The notes beneath the pieces are model-generated. The model made no database searches and was not told the origin of the DNA. It worked only from the letters and a program-made list of their open reading frames with translations. This document shows positions 34,241-43,178 of a stretch of DNA of 64,000 bases, piece after piece. Both the position numbers and the translations under genes were made by a program. How positions within the stretch are numbered: the stretch's first letter is position 1; the number at the start of each line of letters is the position of its first letter. The DNA lies in contig NZ_CANMBJ010000002.1 of the NCBI RefSeq assembly GCF_947496075.1, forward strand, positions 310,001-374,000, read 5' to 3'. Source of the DNA: an uncultured Tateyamaria sp. (GTDB lineage Bacteria > Pseudomonadota > Alphaproteobacteria > Rhodobacterales > Rhodobacteraceae).

Positions 34241-35605
34241 TCAGGCCCTTTCAAAGCCACGGGCGATTTCCCAATCGGTCACCACGCGGTCGTATTCTTC
34301 CTGTTCCCACTCGGCACACCGGGTGTAGTGCGCGACGACATCTTCGCCAAACGCCTCCTTGAGAAAGGCCGAGTTGCGCAGTGTTTCGGTCGCAGCGCGC
34401 AACGTTTGCGGGATGTCCTGTGCGCCATCCGCGTCGTACACATCACCGGTGGTTGGCGGTGCCAAGGTCATCTTGTCTTTGATGCCCTTGACGCCCGCCG
34501 CAAGCATGGCCGCTTGTGCAAGATAAGGGTTCAAATCGCTGCCGCCGATGCGGCATTCCACGCGCACGCCCTTGGTGCCGTCCCCGCACAGACGGAACCC
34601 GGCGGTGCGGTTGTCTACGGACCAGACGGTCTTGGTCGGTGCGAACGTACCTTTGGCAAAGCGTTTGTAGCTGTTGATGTAGGGCGCCATGAAAAACGTG
34701 TAGTCGGGTGCATAGGTGATCAGTCCCGCCATGTAGTGATCCATTAGCGTGGATTTTCCCAAGTCGGCGTCCGCGTCATAGAATGCAGGTTCGCCATCCT
34801 TCCACAGTGACTGATGCACATGAGAGGAGCTGCCCACCTTGGTGTGGTCCCATTTGGGCAGGAAGGTCGCCGCATGTCCCTTTTGCCACGCGATTTCCTT
34901 GATCGCATTCTTGGCAATCGTGTGGTGATCGGCGCAGTCAAGTGCGTCCGCATAGCGGATGTTCAGCTCTTCCTGACCGGCCTCCGCCTCTCCCTTCGAG
35001 TTCTCGATGGGCAGTCCGGCGGCGAATAGATTGTTGCGGATGGGGCGCATGACGCCCTCTTCCTTGGTGGTTTGAAGGATGTTGTAATCTTCGTTGTAGC
35101 CGCTGATCGGGGTCAGATCTCGGAAGCCGTCCTTGCGGATGTCATCGAAACTCTGTTCGAACAGGAAAAACTCCAGTTCGGTCGCCATCATCGCGTTATA
35201 GCCAAGGGCTTTCAGCCGCTCGATCTGACGTTTCAGGACCTGACGCGGCGCGTGGGGAACCGGCGCGTGGGTGTGGTGATCAAGAATGTCACACAGAACC
35301 ATAGCGGTGCCTTCCAGCCACGGAACGACGCGCAGGGTGGTAAGGTCCGGCGCCATGACATAATCGCCATACCCGCCTTCCCAGCTGGATGCGGCGTAAC
35401 CGTCGGGCGTGGCCATTTCGAGGTCTGTGGCCAGCAAGTAGTTGCAGCAGTGGGTTTCCTTGAATGACGTTTCCACGAAGTTCACCGCGTGGAACCGTTT
35501 GCCCATCAGGCGGCCCTGCATGTCCGGAAAGCAGGTCAGAACGGTGTCGATGGACCCGTCTTTGACTTTCGACTTGAGGTCATCAAAACTCAACAATCCC
35601 GGCAT
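34241..35605 (-). CDS. Glutamine synthetase-like gamma-glutamyl-amine ligase
   Basis: A 454-residue member of the GS-I-like family (PuuA/GlnA-like). Metal and substrate motifs are MATELEFFLFE near residue 143, GQEELNIRYADALD near 210, VGSSSHVHQSLW near 250 and NRTAGFRLCGDGTKGVRVEC near 327. Classic GlnA is about 470 residues and has an adenylylation tyrosine loop, which I do not see. With a TRAP transporter, alcohol and aldehyde dehydrogenases and an amidohydrolase, it more likely joins glutamate to an imported amine than makes glutamine. Start 35605: the open frame continues to 35788 but overlaps the binding-protein gene. Confidence 0.87.
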   Translation of the reverse strand: MPGLLSFDDLKSKVKDGSIDTVLTCFPDMQGRLMGKRFHAVNFVETSFKETHCCNYLLATDLEMATPDGYAASSWEGGYGDYVMAPDLTTLRVVPWLEGTAMVLCDILDHHTHAPVPHAPRQVLKRQIERLKALGYNAMMATELEFFLFEQSFDDIRKDGFRDLTPISGYNEDYNILQTTKEEGVMRPIRNNLFAAGLPIENSKGEAEAGQEELNIRYADALDCADHHTIAKNAIKEIAWQKGHAATFLPKWDHTKVGSSSHVHQSLWKDGEPAFYDADADLGKSTLMDHYMAGLITYAPDYTFFMAPYINSYKRFAKGTFAPTKTVWSVDNRTAGFRLCGDGTKGVRVECRIGGSDLNPYLAQAAMLAAGVKGIKDKMTLAPPTTGDVYDADGAQDIPQTLRAATETLRNSAFLKEAFGEDVVAHYTRCAEWEQEEYDRVVTDWEIARGFERA

Positions 35606-35629
35606 GCGCGTCTCTTTCGTAATGGTGAA

Positions 35630-35652
35630 GGGGGCGGTGTCGGACCGCCCCC
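35630..35652. repeat. Hairpin downstream of the DctP gene
   Basis: GGGGGCGGT and ACCGCCCCC form a perfect 9-bp stem with a 5-base loop, in the 58-base gap between the binding-protein stop and the ligase start. There is no T-run. It likely protects the 3' end of the binding-protein message and so raises its level over that of the enzymes. Confidence 0.6.
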
Positions 35653-35663
35653 GTGCGATCTGT

Positions 35664-36698
35664 TTATCCGTAGCGGTATGGCCGTCCGGCTTTGACCATG
35701 TCGGCGTTGTACTTCTTGAAGATGTCGACCACCTTGCGCTTCGTTTCGCTTTCGGCGGCGATCTCCTCCCAGAAGTCCTGCGCTGCATTCTCGACCTGCG
35801 CCCATTCTTCGTCCGGGATCGTGGTTAGCTCCATTTTGGTGCCGTTCACGCGCAGATCGGCTTCACCCCCCCAGTACCAGTGCTGGCGGTAGTAGTGGGA
35901 CTGTTCACAGCACACCTGGAACAGTTTCTGCAGATCTTCCGGCAGTTCGTTCCAGCGGTCCATATTGGCAAAGAAGTGACCGATCCATGCACCGGAGATG
36001 TTGTTGGTCAGGAAGTAGTTGGTCACGTCTGCCCAGCCCACGGTGTAGTCTTCGGTGATGCCCGACCATGCGATGCCATCCAGCTCGCCGGTCTGCACGG
36101 CAACCTCGATGTCTTCCCATGGCAGGTTCACGGGCACGACACCAAACTGGCTGAGGAAGCGCCCAGCGGTTGGGAACGTGAAGATACGTTTGCCCTTCAG
36201 GTCCTCAAGGCTGCGGATCGGGTCCTTGGTGGCAAAGTGGCAGGGATCCCACGCGCCTGCGCTGACGTGTTTGACACCAACGGCGGCGTATTCCTCGGCC
36301 CAGATGTCGTTCAGCCCGTAGCGGTTGAACAGCACCGGTACGTCAAGCGAATAGCGCGAGCCAAAGGGGAAGTAGCCTCCGAACACCGTGACTTCGGTGG
36401 GCGAGGCCATCGAGTCATCGTCAGACTGCACCGCATCAATGGTGCCGCGTTGCATGGCCTGGAACAGCTCGCCCGTGGGCACCAGCTGGTCGGCATAGAA
36501 CAACTCGATCTGCATGCGGTCGCCCGCGATGTCGTTGAACATCTTGATCGCCGGGTCGATCACCTCGGCCGCGAGGGCGGCGCCGGCATAGGTCTGCATC
36601 CGCCACTTGATTGTGCTTTGCGCCAGCGCTGGGGCCGCCAATGTCGCCGCCGGTGCTGCGATGGCAGCCCCTTGGATAAATTTACGTCTTGTTGTCAT
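35664..36698 (-). CDS. TRAP transporter substrate-binding protein, Tat-exported
   Basis: A 344-residue DctP-family periplasmic protein with a twin-arginine signal (MTTRRKFIQGAAIAAPAATL), unlike the Sec signal of the DctP at 28942. Features are FYADQLVPTGELFQAMQRG near residue 68, GWADVTNYF near 222 and QSHYYRQHWYWGGEA near 270. The aromatic-rich binding region resembles DctP proteins for amine- or keto-acid-type substrates, but this is only an impression. AGGAG lies 7 bases before the ATG. It lies between the permeases and the ligase in the operon. Confidence 0.92.
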   Translation of the reverse strand: MTTRRKFIQGAAIAAPAATLAAPALAQSTIKWRMQTYAGAALAAEVIDPAIKMFNDIAGDRMQIELFYADQLVPTGELFQAMQRGTIDAVQSDDDSMASPTEVTVFGGYFPFGSRYSLDVPVLFNRYGLNDIWAEEYAAVGVKHVSAGAWDPCHFATKDPIRSLEDLKGKRIFTFPTAGRFLSQFGVVPVNLPWEDIEVAVQTGELDGIAWSGITEDYTVGWADVTNYFLTNNISGAWIGHFFANMDRWNELPEDLQKLFQVCCEQSHYYRQHWYWGGEADLRVNGTKMELTTIPDEEWAQVENAAQDFWEEIAAESETKRKVVDIFKKYNADMVKAGRPYRYG

Positions 36699-36744
36699 AG
36701 TTCTACTCCTAGTTGGTTGGTGCCGGTTGGCCCGGCTTATGAAT

Positions 36745-38070
36745 TCATTTTCCGTAAACGTAATTTGGAAGCCATGTGGCGAGCTCTGGGAAGCTCATGA
36801 CCAGCGCGAGCGCGAGGGCCATCACAAGCACAAATGGGGTAATCGAGGCGTAGATGTCGCGCAGGGAAATCTCGGGCGGGGCCATCGCGCGCATGAGGAA
36901 AAGGTTATAGCCGAAGGGCGGTGTCATGTACGCGATCTGGGTCGTGATCGTGTAGAGGATGCCGTACCAGATCAGGTCGAACCCAAGCGCGCCGACCAAC
37001 GGGACATAGAGCGGTGCAACAATCACAAGCATCGCCGTATCATCCAGGAATGTACCCATCAGGATAAAGCTGAGCTGCATGAGGATCAGGATCATCCAGG
37101 GGTTCAGGTTCAGCCGCTCGGTGAACAGGCTTTCGATGGCCTTGACCGCACCCAGACCGTCAAAGACCGCGCCAAACGCCAGTGCGGCAAGGATGATCCA
37201 CATGAACATGCAGGTGATGCCCAACGTGTTGCGGACCGAGTTTTCAAAGACTTCTCGCGTCATGCGCCCCTTGAGGACTGCTGCCGCAAAGGCGGCCAGA
37301 GCGCCGATGGCCGAGCTTTCGACCAGCGATGTCCATCCGTTGACAAAGGGTACCATCATCACGGCAAAGATGATCAACGGCAGCAGCCCGGCGCGCAACA
37401 GCCTCAGCTTTTCGGCGCGGGGCATTGCACGATCCGCGTCACTCAGAACCGGACCAAGGGCAGGGTTCAAACGGCAACGGATCGCAATGTATGCGATGAA
37501 CATCGCGGCCATCATCAACCCCGGTACGATGCCCGCCAGCCAGAGCTGTCCGACCGGTTGCCGCGCAATCATCGCATAAAGAACCAGCACCACCGAAGGC
37601 GGCACAAGAATGCCGAGGGATGACCCAGCCTGAATCACCCCTGTCACCATCCGCTTGTCGTAGCCGCGTTTCAGAAGCTCGGGCAGGGCGATGGTTGCAC
37701 CGATTGCCATGCCGGCAACGCTCAAACCGTTCATGGCCGAGATCAACACCATCAACCCGATGGTGCCGATGGCCAACCCGCCGCGCAAACCGCCCATCCA
37801 GACATGGAACATGCGGTAGAGGTCGTCCGCGATCTTGGACTCGCTCAGCACATACCCCATGAAGATGAACATCGGCAGCGTCAGAAGCGGGTACCACTTC
37901 ATCAATTTCATGGCAGCGGCAAAGCCGATGTCATACCCCCCGCGGTCGCCCCACAGCAGCAGGGCTGCTACAACCGCGATGAACCCGATGGCACCAAAGA
38001 CACGCTGCCCCGTCAGCAGCATGAGCATCATGGACGAGAACATGAGCGTGGCGATCATCTCGTAGGGCAT
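36745..38070 (-). CDS. TRAP transporter large permease (second system)
   Basis: A 441-residue multi-helix DctM protein. Patterns: LLTLPMFIFMGYVLSES near residue 60, SAMNGLSVAGMAIGATIALPELL near 110, SLGILVPPSVVLVLYAMI near 145 and MTPPFGYNLFLMRAM near 390. ATG 38070 shares one base with the small-permease stop (TGATG), so the two are translationally coupled. It belongs to the operon with the ligase and dehydrogenases. Confidence 0.93.
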   Translation of the reverse strand: MPYEMIATLMFSSMMLMLLTGQRVFGAIGFIAVVAALLLWGDRGGYDIGFAAAMKLMKWYPLLTLPMFIFMGYVLSESKIADDLYRMFHVWMGGLRGGLAIGTIGLMVLISAMNGLSVAGMAIGATIALPELLKRGYDKRMVTGVIQAGSSLGILVPPSVVLVLYAMIARQPVGQLWLAGIVPGLMMAAMFIAYIAIRCRLNPALGPVLSDADRAMPRAEKLRLLRAGLLPLIIFAVMMVPFVNGWTSLVESSAIGALAAFAAAVLKGRMTREVFENSVRNTLGITCMFMWIILAALAFGAVFDGLGAVKAIESLFTERLNLNPWMILILMQLSFILMGTFLDDTAMLVIVAPLYVPLVGALGFDLIWYGILYTITTQIAYMTPPFGYNLFLMRAMAPPEISLRDIYASITPFVLVMALALALVMSFPELATWLPNYVYGK

Positions 38071-38639
38071 CAGATCTCGGCCCCTTTGAGACGCAGGATG
38101 TCTTTGAAGAATTCTGACAGGCACTGCAGGATCATCAGCAGAAAGCCGACAATCATAACGGCCTTAATGGGCCACATGTAGGGACGCCAGGCCGAGGAGG
38201 ATTGTTCAAGCCGCCCAACCTCCTCGGTGCCGATTAAAACGCCAAGCAGGTAGGAGAACGGCGCATCTTTCCAGTATCCCAACGAATAGGCGGTGGAGCT
38301 GACAGCACCATAGAGTAGGACACAAAGATAGAAGATCAGCAGCAGGACGGTGATGGCGTCGAACCACGCTTTGCGCCGAACCGACCAGCTGCCGTAGAGC
38401 AGGTCCATCCTGACATTCGAGCCGAGTTGCAGCGAGTACGGCCCGCCCAGGATATAGTAGCCGACCATGACGAACTGTGCCATTTCCAGCGTCCACAGCG
38501 ACGGTAGGAAAAACGTCTTGCTGATGGATGACCACAGCAAAATACCCATCAGGGCAAAGATGCCGTACATGGCCACGCGGCCAATGCGATAATTCACCGC
38601 GTCCACGCCCTTGATGTAGCTGCGCATCAAGCCTTGCAT
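38070..38639 (-). CDS. TRAP transporter small permease (second system)
   Basis: A 189-residue DctQ-type protein with four helices. The pattern LWTLEMAQFVMVGYYILGGP near residue 48 and the SNVRMDLLYGSWSVRRKAWF loop are typical. The extra loop between helices 3 and 4 (GTEEVGRLEQSSSAWRPYMW) is usual for the longer DctQ proteins that pair with this kind of DctM. Its start overlaps the end of the amidohydrolase gene by 13 bases. Confidence 0.88.
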   Translation of the reverse strand: MQGLMRSYIKGVDAVNYRIGRVAMYGIFALMGILLWSSISKTFFLPSLWTLEMAQFVMVGYYILGGPYSLQLGSNVRMDLLYGSWSVRRKAWFDAITVLLLIFYLCVLLYGAVSSTAYSLGYWKDAPFSYLLGVLIGTEEVGRLEQSSSAWRPYMWPIKAVMIVGFLLMILQCLSEFFKDILRLKGAEI

Positions 38640-39403
38640 GATGTTTGCTCCAAGCTGACACCAAGCGTGGCAAGGGCGTTGACCGTCCAGCTGCTCAGTG
38701 TTTTTGCCATGCCAAGCTGCGCAGCTTCACTTGAGATCAGATCGTTGCGGATCTCGATCATTACATTCAAATGACCATGTGGCACTGCGTGTGTCTTGAG
38801 CGTGTGGGTGACACCATGCTCGGGGCCATAGGGCGCGTTTCGCTGAACCTGCAAGTCTGTGTGGTTCGGCGCCGTTGTCAGGAAGGCGTCCGCCAGTCGC
38901 GCGTCTGCATCGTGCAGGATTCCAACTTCAACATCGCGGGCGGAGCCGTTGTAGACCGGTGTGAAACTATGGATCGTGATGATGATGGGGGACGTGCGCG
39001 CCTGTATCTGTTCTGCCAACGCGCGGTGGAACGGATAGTAATAGGATTGCGCGCGCTGGGCGCGATCCTGCGTCGTTAGACCTTCATTGCCGGGAATGGC
39101 AAAAGCCTCGCTCCTTGCTGGCATGGCATCGTTGGCTTCTGGCGGGCGGTTGCAGTCATAAACCAGTCTAGAGACCTTCGCCTCGACCAGTGCAGCCTCT
39201 AGATACTGCGACATGCCCAATGCAACGCCTCGTGCGCCAGGATCCCAAGCGACATGGCTGCGTCTTGCGGGTTCGGGCAGGCCCAGATCATCAAACTTAG
39301 CCGGGATATGGTGATTGGCATGTTCGCAAACCAATACGACCGACGAGGCCGCATCGCCCCGCGTGATCTGAACCACATTTTCGGTCTGGTTGCTGTGTGC
39401 CAT
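38627..39403 (-). CDS. N-formylglutamate amidohydrolase family protein
   Basis: A 258-residue zinc-dependent amidohydrolase of the FGase family. Family features are VVLVCEHANHHIP near residue 22, HVAWDPGARGVA near 50, VYDCNRPPEA near 80, IITIHSFTPVYNG near 138 and the C-terminal VMIEIRNDLI. In histidine degradation such enzymes remove formate from N-formylglutamate, but no hut genes are here. In this operon it may cleave a gamma-glutamyl amide instead, releasing glutamate. ATG 39403 is preceded by GGGGACC; an upstream ATG at 39442 would lie close to the operator. It is the first gene of the seven-gene operon. Confidence 0.82.
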   Translation of the reverse strand: MAHSNQTENVVQITRGDAASSVVLVCEHANHHIPAKFDDLGLPEPARRSHVAWDPGARGVALGMSQYLEAALVEAKVSRLVYDCNRPPEANDAMPARSEAFAIPGNEGLTTQDRAQRAQSYYYPFHRALAEQIQARTSPIIITIHSFTPVYNGSARDVEVGILHDADARLADAFLTTAPNHTDLQVQRNAPYGPEHGVTHTLKTHAVPHGHLNVMIEIRNDLISSEAAQLGMAKTLSSWTVNALATLGVSLEQTSCKA

Positions 39404-39454
39404 TCGGTCCCCTGCGAACAAACTGGTTGCCAAAAGGCGCATCTGTCAACACAG

Positions 39455-39474
39455 TTGTGAAAAATTTATCACAA
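39455..39474. promoter_or_regulatory. Candidate operator, 20-bp near-palindrome, between divergent RpiR gene and operon
   Basis: TTGTGAAAAATTTATCACAA is symmetric at 18 of 20 positions. It lies 52 bases upstream of the amidohydrolase start and 42 bases upstream of the RpiR start, the expected place for autoregulation and control of the divergent operon. Confidence 0.6.
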
Positions 39475-39515
39475 GCAGAGATGACCTGATAAATTATTGA
39501 ACAATAGGAGGGCAC

Positions 39516-40388
39516 ATGGGGGAGGCGACCCAAACAATCTCGGATCTGATCCAGAGCAAGCTTGATGACCTGACCCGTGCCGAACGGCAGTTGGCGCTGT
39601 CCGTCTTGCAAAACTATCCGGCATCGGGCCTTGGTACCCTGACAGCGCTGGCACAGAACGCGGGCGTGTCTGTTCCAACCGTTGCGCGCATGGTGCAAAA
39701 GCTTGGATACAAGGGGTATCCCGAGTTTCAGGCGGCGCTACGCGAAGAGCTGAAGGCGAAGGTAAAAACCCCGATCGCAAAGCACGAGACGTGGGCAGAG
39801 GCCGCACCTTCGGAGCATATTCTCAACCGATTTACCGACGCCGTGATCGAGAATATCCGCCTGACCTTGAGCCAGATTGATCCAGACGCGTTTGATCAAG
39901 CGTGCCGTTTGATTGGCGACGAGACCCGGCATCTTTACATTGTCGGGGGGCGCATCACACACACGCTGGCCGAATACCTGTTCATGCACATGCAGGTCAT
40001 CCGCCCAAATCTGACACATGTACAAACAACGTCGAATACGTGGCCGCACTATTTGCTCAACGTGCAAGAGGGAGATGTCATTGTTGTTTTCGATGTGCGT
40101 CGCTACGAAAACAACACGCTCAAGCTTGCCGAAATGGCGGACAAACGCGGTGCGAAGATTGTCCTCCTGACAGATCAATGGCGCTCGCCGGTGCATCAAC
40201 TGGCGCACATATGTTTGAGCAACAGGATTGTTGTTCCGTCGGCATGGGATTCGGCCACGACCATCATGTTGCTGGTGGAAACCATGATCTCGGCCATACA
40301 GTCGCTGAATTGGGAAGCCACAAAAGAACGCGTTGAAAACCTGGAAGACATGTTCGATCAGACCAAGCTGTTTCGAAAGTTTACCTGA
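39516..40388 (+). CDS. RpiR-family transcriptional regulator
   Basis: A 290-residue regulator with an N-terminal RpiR helix-turn-helix (about 1-75: ALAQNAGVSVPTVARMVQKL) and a C-terminal SIS domain (about 120-260: LYIVGGRITHTLAEYLFMHM, EGDVIVVFDVRRYENNTLKL) that normally binds a phosphosugar or related ligand. ATG 39516 has AGGAGG 5-6 bases upstream. It diverges from the seven-gene TRAP/ligase operon and is its likely regulator, with the palindrome at 39455 as operator. In roseobacters RpiR proteins also control non-sugar pathways, so the ligand may be a pathway intermediate. Confidence 0.9.
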   Translation: MGEATQTISDLIQSKLDDLTRAERQLALSVLQNYPASGLGTLTALAQNAGVSVPTVARMVQKLGYKGYPEFQAALREELKAKVKTPIAKHETWAEAAPSEHILNRFTDAVIENIRLTLSQIDPDAFDQACRLIGDETRHLYIVGGRITHTLAEYLFMHMQVIRPNLTHVQTTSNTWPHYLLNVQEGDVIVVFDVRRYENNTLKLAEMADKRGAKIVLLTDQWRSPVHQLAHICLSNRIVVPSAWDSATTIMLLVETMISAIQSLNWEATKERVENLEDMFDQTKLFRKFT

Positions 40389-40783
40389 GTAGCCTTGATC
40401 GACGCCACGTATCCGTTTTTCGAATTGGCCCAATTAATAATATCAACGGGCTTTCTTGCTCTACCAACACGAGGAAGGCGCTCCAAAGTTGGATAGAACC
40501 TCGTGATACGGACTGGTCAAACATCCCCCCGTTCCTGATTGTACAAGTATGCACTTCGAGTACTGCGGCGACTCGCCCATCTGCGCATTCTGAAAGTAAG
40601 CCGTGGACGTATGAGGGAGTAAGCACCAGTTCTGATGGTATATTTATCTTAAAATCAAATACTTAATATCGTCAACGACTTCAAATGATGAACGCACCTC
40701 AAAAATTTATTGACATGATGTACGTTCCTCAAATAGCGTTTCCGCAGGGTCAACGCTCAACGATGACCCATAGGGAGGATCAT
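40389..40783. other. Regulatory region upstream of the sugar ABC operon
   Basis: 395 bases without a gene. The right third holds a promoter-like pair and the 17-bp direct repeat listed separately; the left part shows nothing recognisable. Confidence 0.5.
40687..40739 (+). promoter_or_regulatory. 17-bp direct repeat around a sigma70-like promoter
   Basis: GATGAACGCACCTCAAA (40687-40703) and GATGTACGTTCCTCAAA (40717-40733) match at 14 of 17 positions, 30 bp (about three helical turns) apart. TTGACA (40710-40715) lies between them, and TAGCGT (40734-40739) is 18 bp further on. This is a likely regulator site, with the LacI protein of the operon as the first candidate. Confidence 0.5.
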
Positions 40784-42103
40784 ATGAAAAAAATGACTTC
40801 AGCCGCCGTGGGTGCGGCCCTAATGACGTCTGTCAGCGTGCCAACCATGGCCATGGCAGAGGATTTGACACTGTGCTGGGCCGCCTGGGATCCAGCCAAC
40901 GCATTGGTAGAACTGAGCAAGGAATTCGAGGCCCAATCCGGCCACAGCATGAATTTCGAATTCATCCCGTGGCCCAATTTTGCCGACCGGATGTTGAACG
41001 AACTGAACTCGGGCGGCAAGCTTTGCGACCTGCTGATCGGCGACAGTCAGTGGATCGGCGGCGGGGCTGAGAACGGCCACTACGTCAAGCTGAACGACTT
41101 CTTCGATGCCGAAAGCATCAGCATGGACGACTTCGCGCCTGCGACCGTATACGCCTATTCCACATGGCCCAAGGGCACGCCGAACTACTACGCGCTGCCT
41201 GCCATGGGCGACGCCAACGGCTGGTTCTATCGCAAGGACTGGTTTGCTGACCCAGAAATCCAGGCCGCCTTCAAAGAGGCGACAGGTCGCGATCTGGGTG
41301 AGCCGCAAAGCCAAAAGGAAATGCTGGAAATCGCCCAGTTCTTCCAGGGCCGCGAGATTGATGGCAAGACCGTCTACGGTGCCTCCATCTTCACCGAACG
41401 CGGGTCCGAAGGGATCACCATGGGTGTGACCTCTGCGCTCTATCCATGGGGTTTCAAATATGAAAACACCCCCGGCTCCTACGATATGGAAGGGGCGGTG
41501 AACTCTCCCGAAGCCGTTGAGGCGCTGGAATTCTACAAAGAATTCTACGAAACCGCGACGCCGCCGGGCTACACCAACTCCTACATGGGTGAATCGCTCG
41601 ACGCGTTCAAATCCGGTCAGGTCGCCATGGCGATGAACTGGTTTGCGTTCTTCCCCGGCCTCTACGCTGACCCGAACACCGGCGGGGACAAGATCGACTT
41701 CTTCGTAAACCCACCCCAGAACCAAGCCGGTTCGACATTGGGCGGGCAGGGCATCTCGGTCGTGGCCTACTCGGACAAACAGGACGCAGCGCTTGAATAC
41801 ATCAAGTGGTTCGCCAACCCCGATGTGCAGGCCAAGTGGTGGGAGCTGGGCGGCTACTCAGCCCATAACTCGGTCTTGAACGACCCGGGCTTCAAGGACA
41901 GCGCACCCTTTGCTGGTGACTTCCTCGAAGCGATGGGCGCGGTACAGGATTTCTGGCAAGAGCCGGCCTATGCCGAACTGCTGCTGGCTATGCAGAAGCG
42001 CGTCCACGACTACGTTGTTGCCGATCAGGGCACGGCGCAAGAAGCCCTCGACAAGCTGATCGAGGATTGGACCGAAGTGTTCGAAGACGAAGGCAAACTT
42101 TAA
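40784..42103 (+). CDS. ABC transporter substrate-binding protein (family 1, sugar/polyol type)
   Basis: A 439-residue periplasmic binding protein with a Sec signal (MKKMTSAAVGAALMTSVSVP). It belongs to the MalE/UgpB-like cluster: CWAAWDPANALVELSKEFEA near residue 30, CDLLIGDSQWIGGGAENGHY near 85, YALPAMGDANGWFYRKDWF near 135 and VAMAMNWFAFFPGLYA near 280. ATG 40784 has AGGGAGG 6 bases upstream; the frame is open to 40685 but lacks a start signal there. It is the first gene of an eleven-gene operon. The substrate is probably a sugar or polyol; the kinase downstream points to a ketose. Confidence 0.92.
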   Translation: MKKMTSAAVGAALMTSVSVPTMAMAEDLTLCWAAWDPANALVELSKEFEAQSGHSMNFEFIPWPNFADRMLNELNSGGKLCDLLIGDSQWIGGGAENGHYVKLNDFFDAESISMDDFAPATVYAYSTWPKGTPNYYALPAMGDANGWFYRKDWFADPEIQAAFKEATGRDLGEPQSQKEMLEIAQFFQGREIDGKTVYGASIFTERGSEGITMGVTSALYPWGFKYENTPGSYDMEGAVNSPEAVEALEFYKEFYETATPPGYTNSYMGESLDAFKSGQVAMAMNWFAFFPGLYADPNTGGDKIDFFVNPPQNQAGSTLGGQGISVVAYSDKQDAALEYIKWFANPDVQAKWWELGGYSAHNSVLNDPGFKDSAPFAGDFLEAMGAVQDFWQEPAYAELLLAMQKRVHDYVVADQGTAQEALDKLIEDWTEVFEDEGKL

Positions 42104-42112
42104 GCCAACCCC

Positions 42113-42187
42113 GGGTGGGCGACACAGCCCACCCTCTCTCTTCCCGTAGTCTTTGACACTTCCACGGGTGGGCCCACGGGCCCACCC
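42113..42187 (+). repeat. Two tandem hairpins with the same stem after the binding-protein gene
   Basis: GGGTGGGC/GCCCACCC (42113-42134, 6-base loop) and GGGTGGGCC/GGCCCACCC (42166-42187, 4-base loop). Both are perfect. They stand between the binding-protein gene and the first permease, without a T-run on the second. They probably stabilise the upstream message and reduce read-through. Confidence 0.7.
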
Positions 42188-42206
42188 CACAGGACAGGTT
42201 TGCCAG

Positions 42207-43154
42207 ATGACAGACACCATCGCCAATCGCGCGGCCAAGGCCACACCCCAGAAAGTGGCGCGCAAGATCAAGGGCCTGAGCGACCGCGCCATCGCGTGGA
42301 TCTTTGTCGCCCCCACGATCTTCCTGCTGTTGGCAATCAACATCTTTCCTTTGATCTGGACGATCCAGCTCAGCTTTACCAACTACAAGGCCAACCGCCT
42401 GAACCGCGAACCGGAATTCATCGGCCTGCGCAACTACGAGCGGATCCTGACCGACAGCGACATCTGGCTGAACATGCAGGCCACCGCGCATTTCCTGTTC
42501 TGGACGATCGCGCTGCAGGTGCTGATCGGGTTCACGCTGGCGTGGCTGATCAACAAGAAGTTCAAGGGCAATGACCTTTGGACCACGATCATCGTGCTGC
42601 CCATGATGCTGTCGCCTGCGGTGGTCGGGAACTTCTGGAAATTCCTCTACCAGCCGCAAATCGGGCTCTTCAATTACATCATCGCCTTCTTCACGGGCAA
42701 GGAACCGTCAAGCTTCGAAATGCTCGGCTCGGTCCAACTGGCCCCATGGTCTATCGTCATCGTCGATACGTGGATGTGGACGCCCTTCGTGATGCTGATT
42801 TGCCTCGCCGGGCTAAGGTCAATCCCCGACTACATATACGAAGCGGCCGAGGTCGACCGCGCCAGTAAACTCCGTCAGTTCTTCACGATCACCATCCCCA
42901 TGGTGCTGCCCTTCCTGATGTTGGCCGTCCTGTTCCGGGGCATCGAGAACTTCAAGATGTTCGATCTGGTGGTGCAACTCACCGGCGGCGGCCCAGGTTC
43001 GACAACCGAACTCACCTCGATCAATCTCAAACGCGAAGCGTTCGAGAAGTGGCGCACAGGCTATGCCTCCGCCTACGCCATCATCCTCTTCGTCACGGTG
43101 TTCGGCCTCGCCAGCATCTACGTCAAAGCCCTCAACAAGGTGAAGGAGCGCTGA
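42207..43154 (+). CDS. ABC sugar transporter permease (MalF/UgpA-like)
   Basis: A 315-residue inner membrane permease with six helices. The first begins at AIAWIFVAPTIFLLLAINIF near residue 28. The EAA loop that contacts the ATPase reads YIYEAAEVDRASKLRQFFTI near 210. The end (TELTSINLKREAFEKWRTGY) is typical of the subfamily. ATG 42207 is used, with AGGA upstream; the frame open from 42153 runs through the second hairpin. It pairs with the permease that follows. Confidence 0.92.
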   Translation: MTDTIANRAAKATPQKVARKIKGLSDRAIAWIFVAPTIFLLLAINIFPLIWTIQLSFTNYKANRLNREPEFIGLRNYERILTDSDIWLNMQATAHFLFWTIALQVLIGFTLAWLINKKFKGNDLWTTIIVLPMMLSPAVVGNFWKFLYQPQIGLFNYIIAFFTGKEPSSFEMLGSVQLAPWSIVIVDTWMWTPFVMLICLAGLRSIPDYIYEAAEVDRASKLRQFFTITIPMVLPFLMLAVLFRGIENFKMFDLVVQLTGGGPGSTTELTSINLKREAFEKWRTGYASAYAIILFVTVFGLASIYVKALNKVKER

Positions 43155-43178
43155 GCATGATCACATCCTTCGCCGTCC

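Noticed and set aside
36607-37623. 338-residue plus-strand frame
   Set aside because: Antisense to the DctP and TRAP large permease genes; His/Asp/Arg-rich mirror composition.
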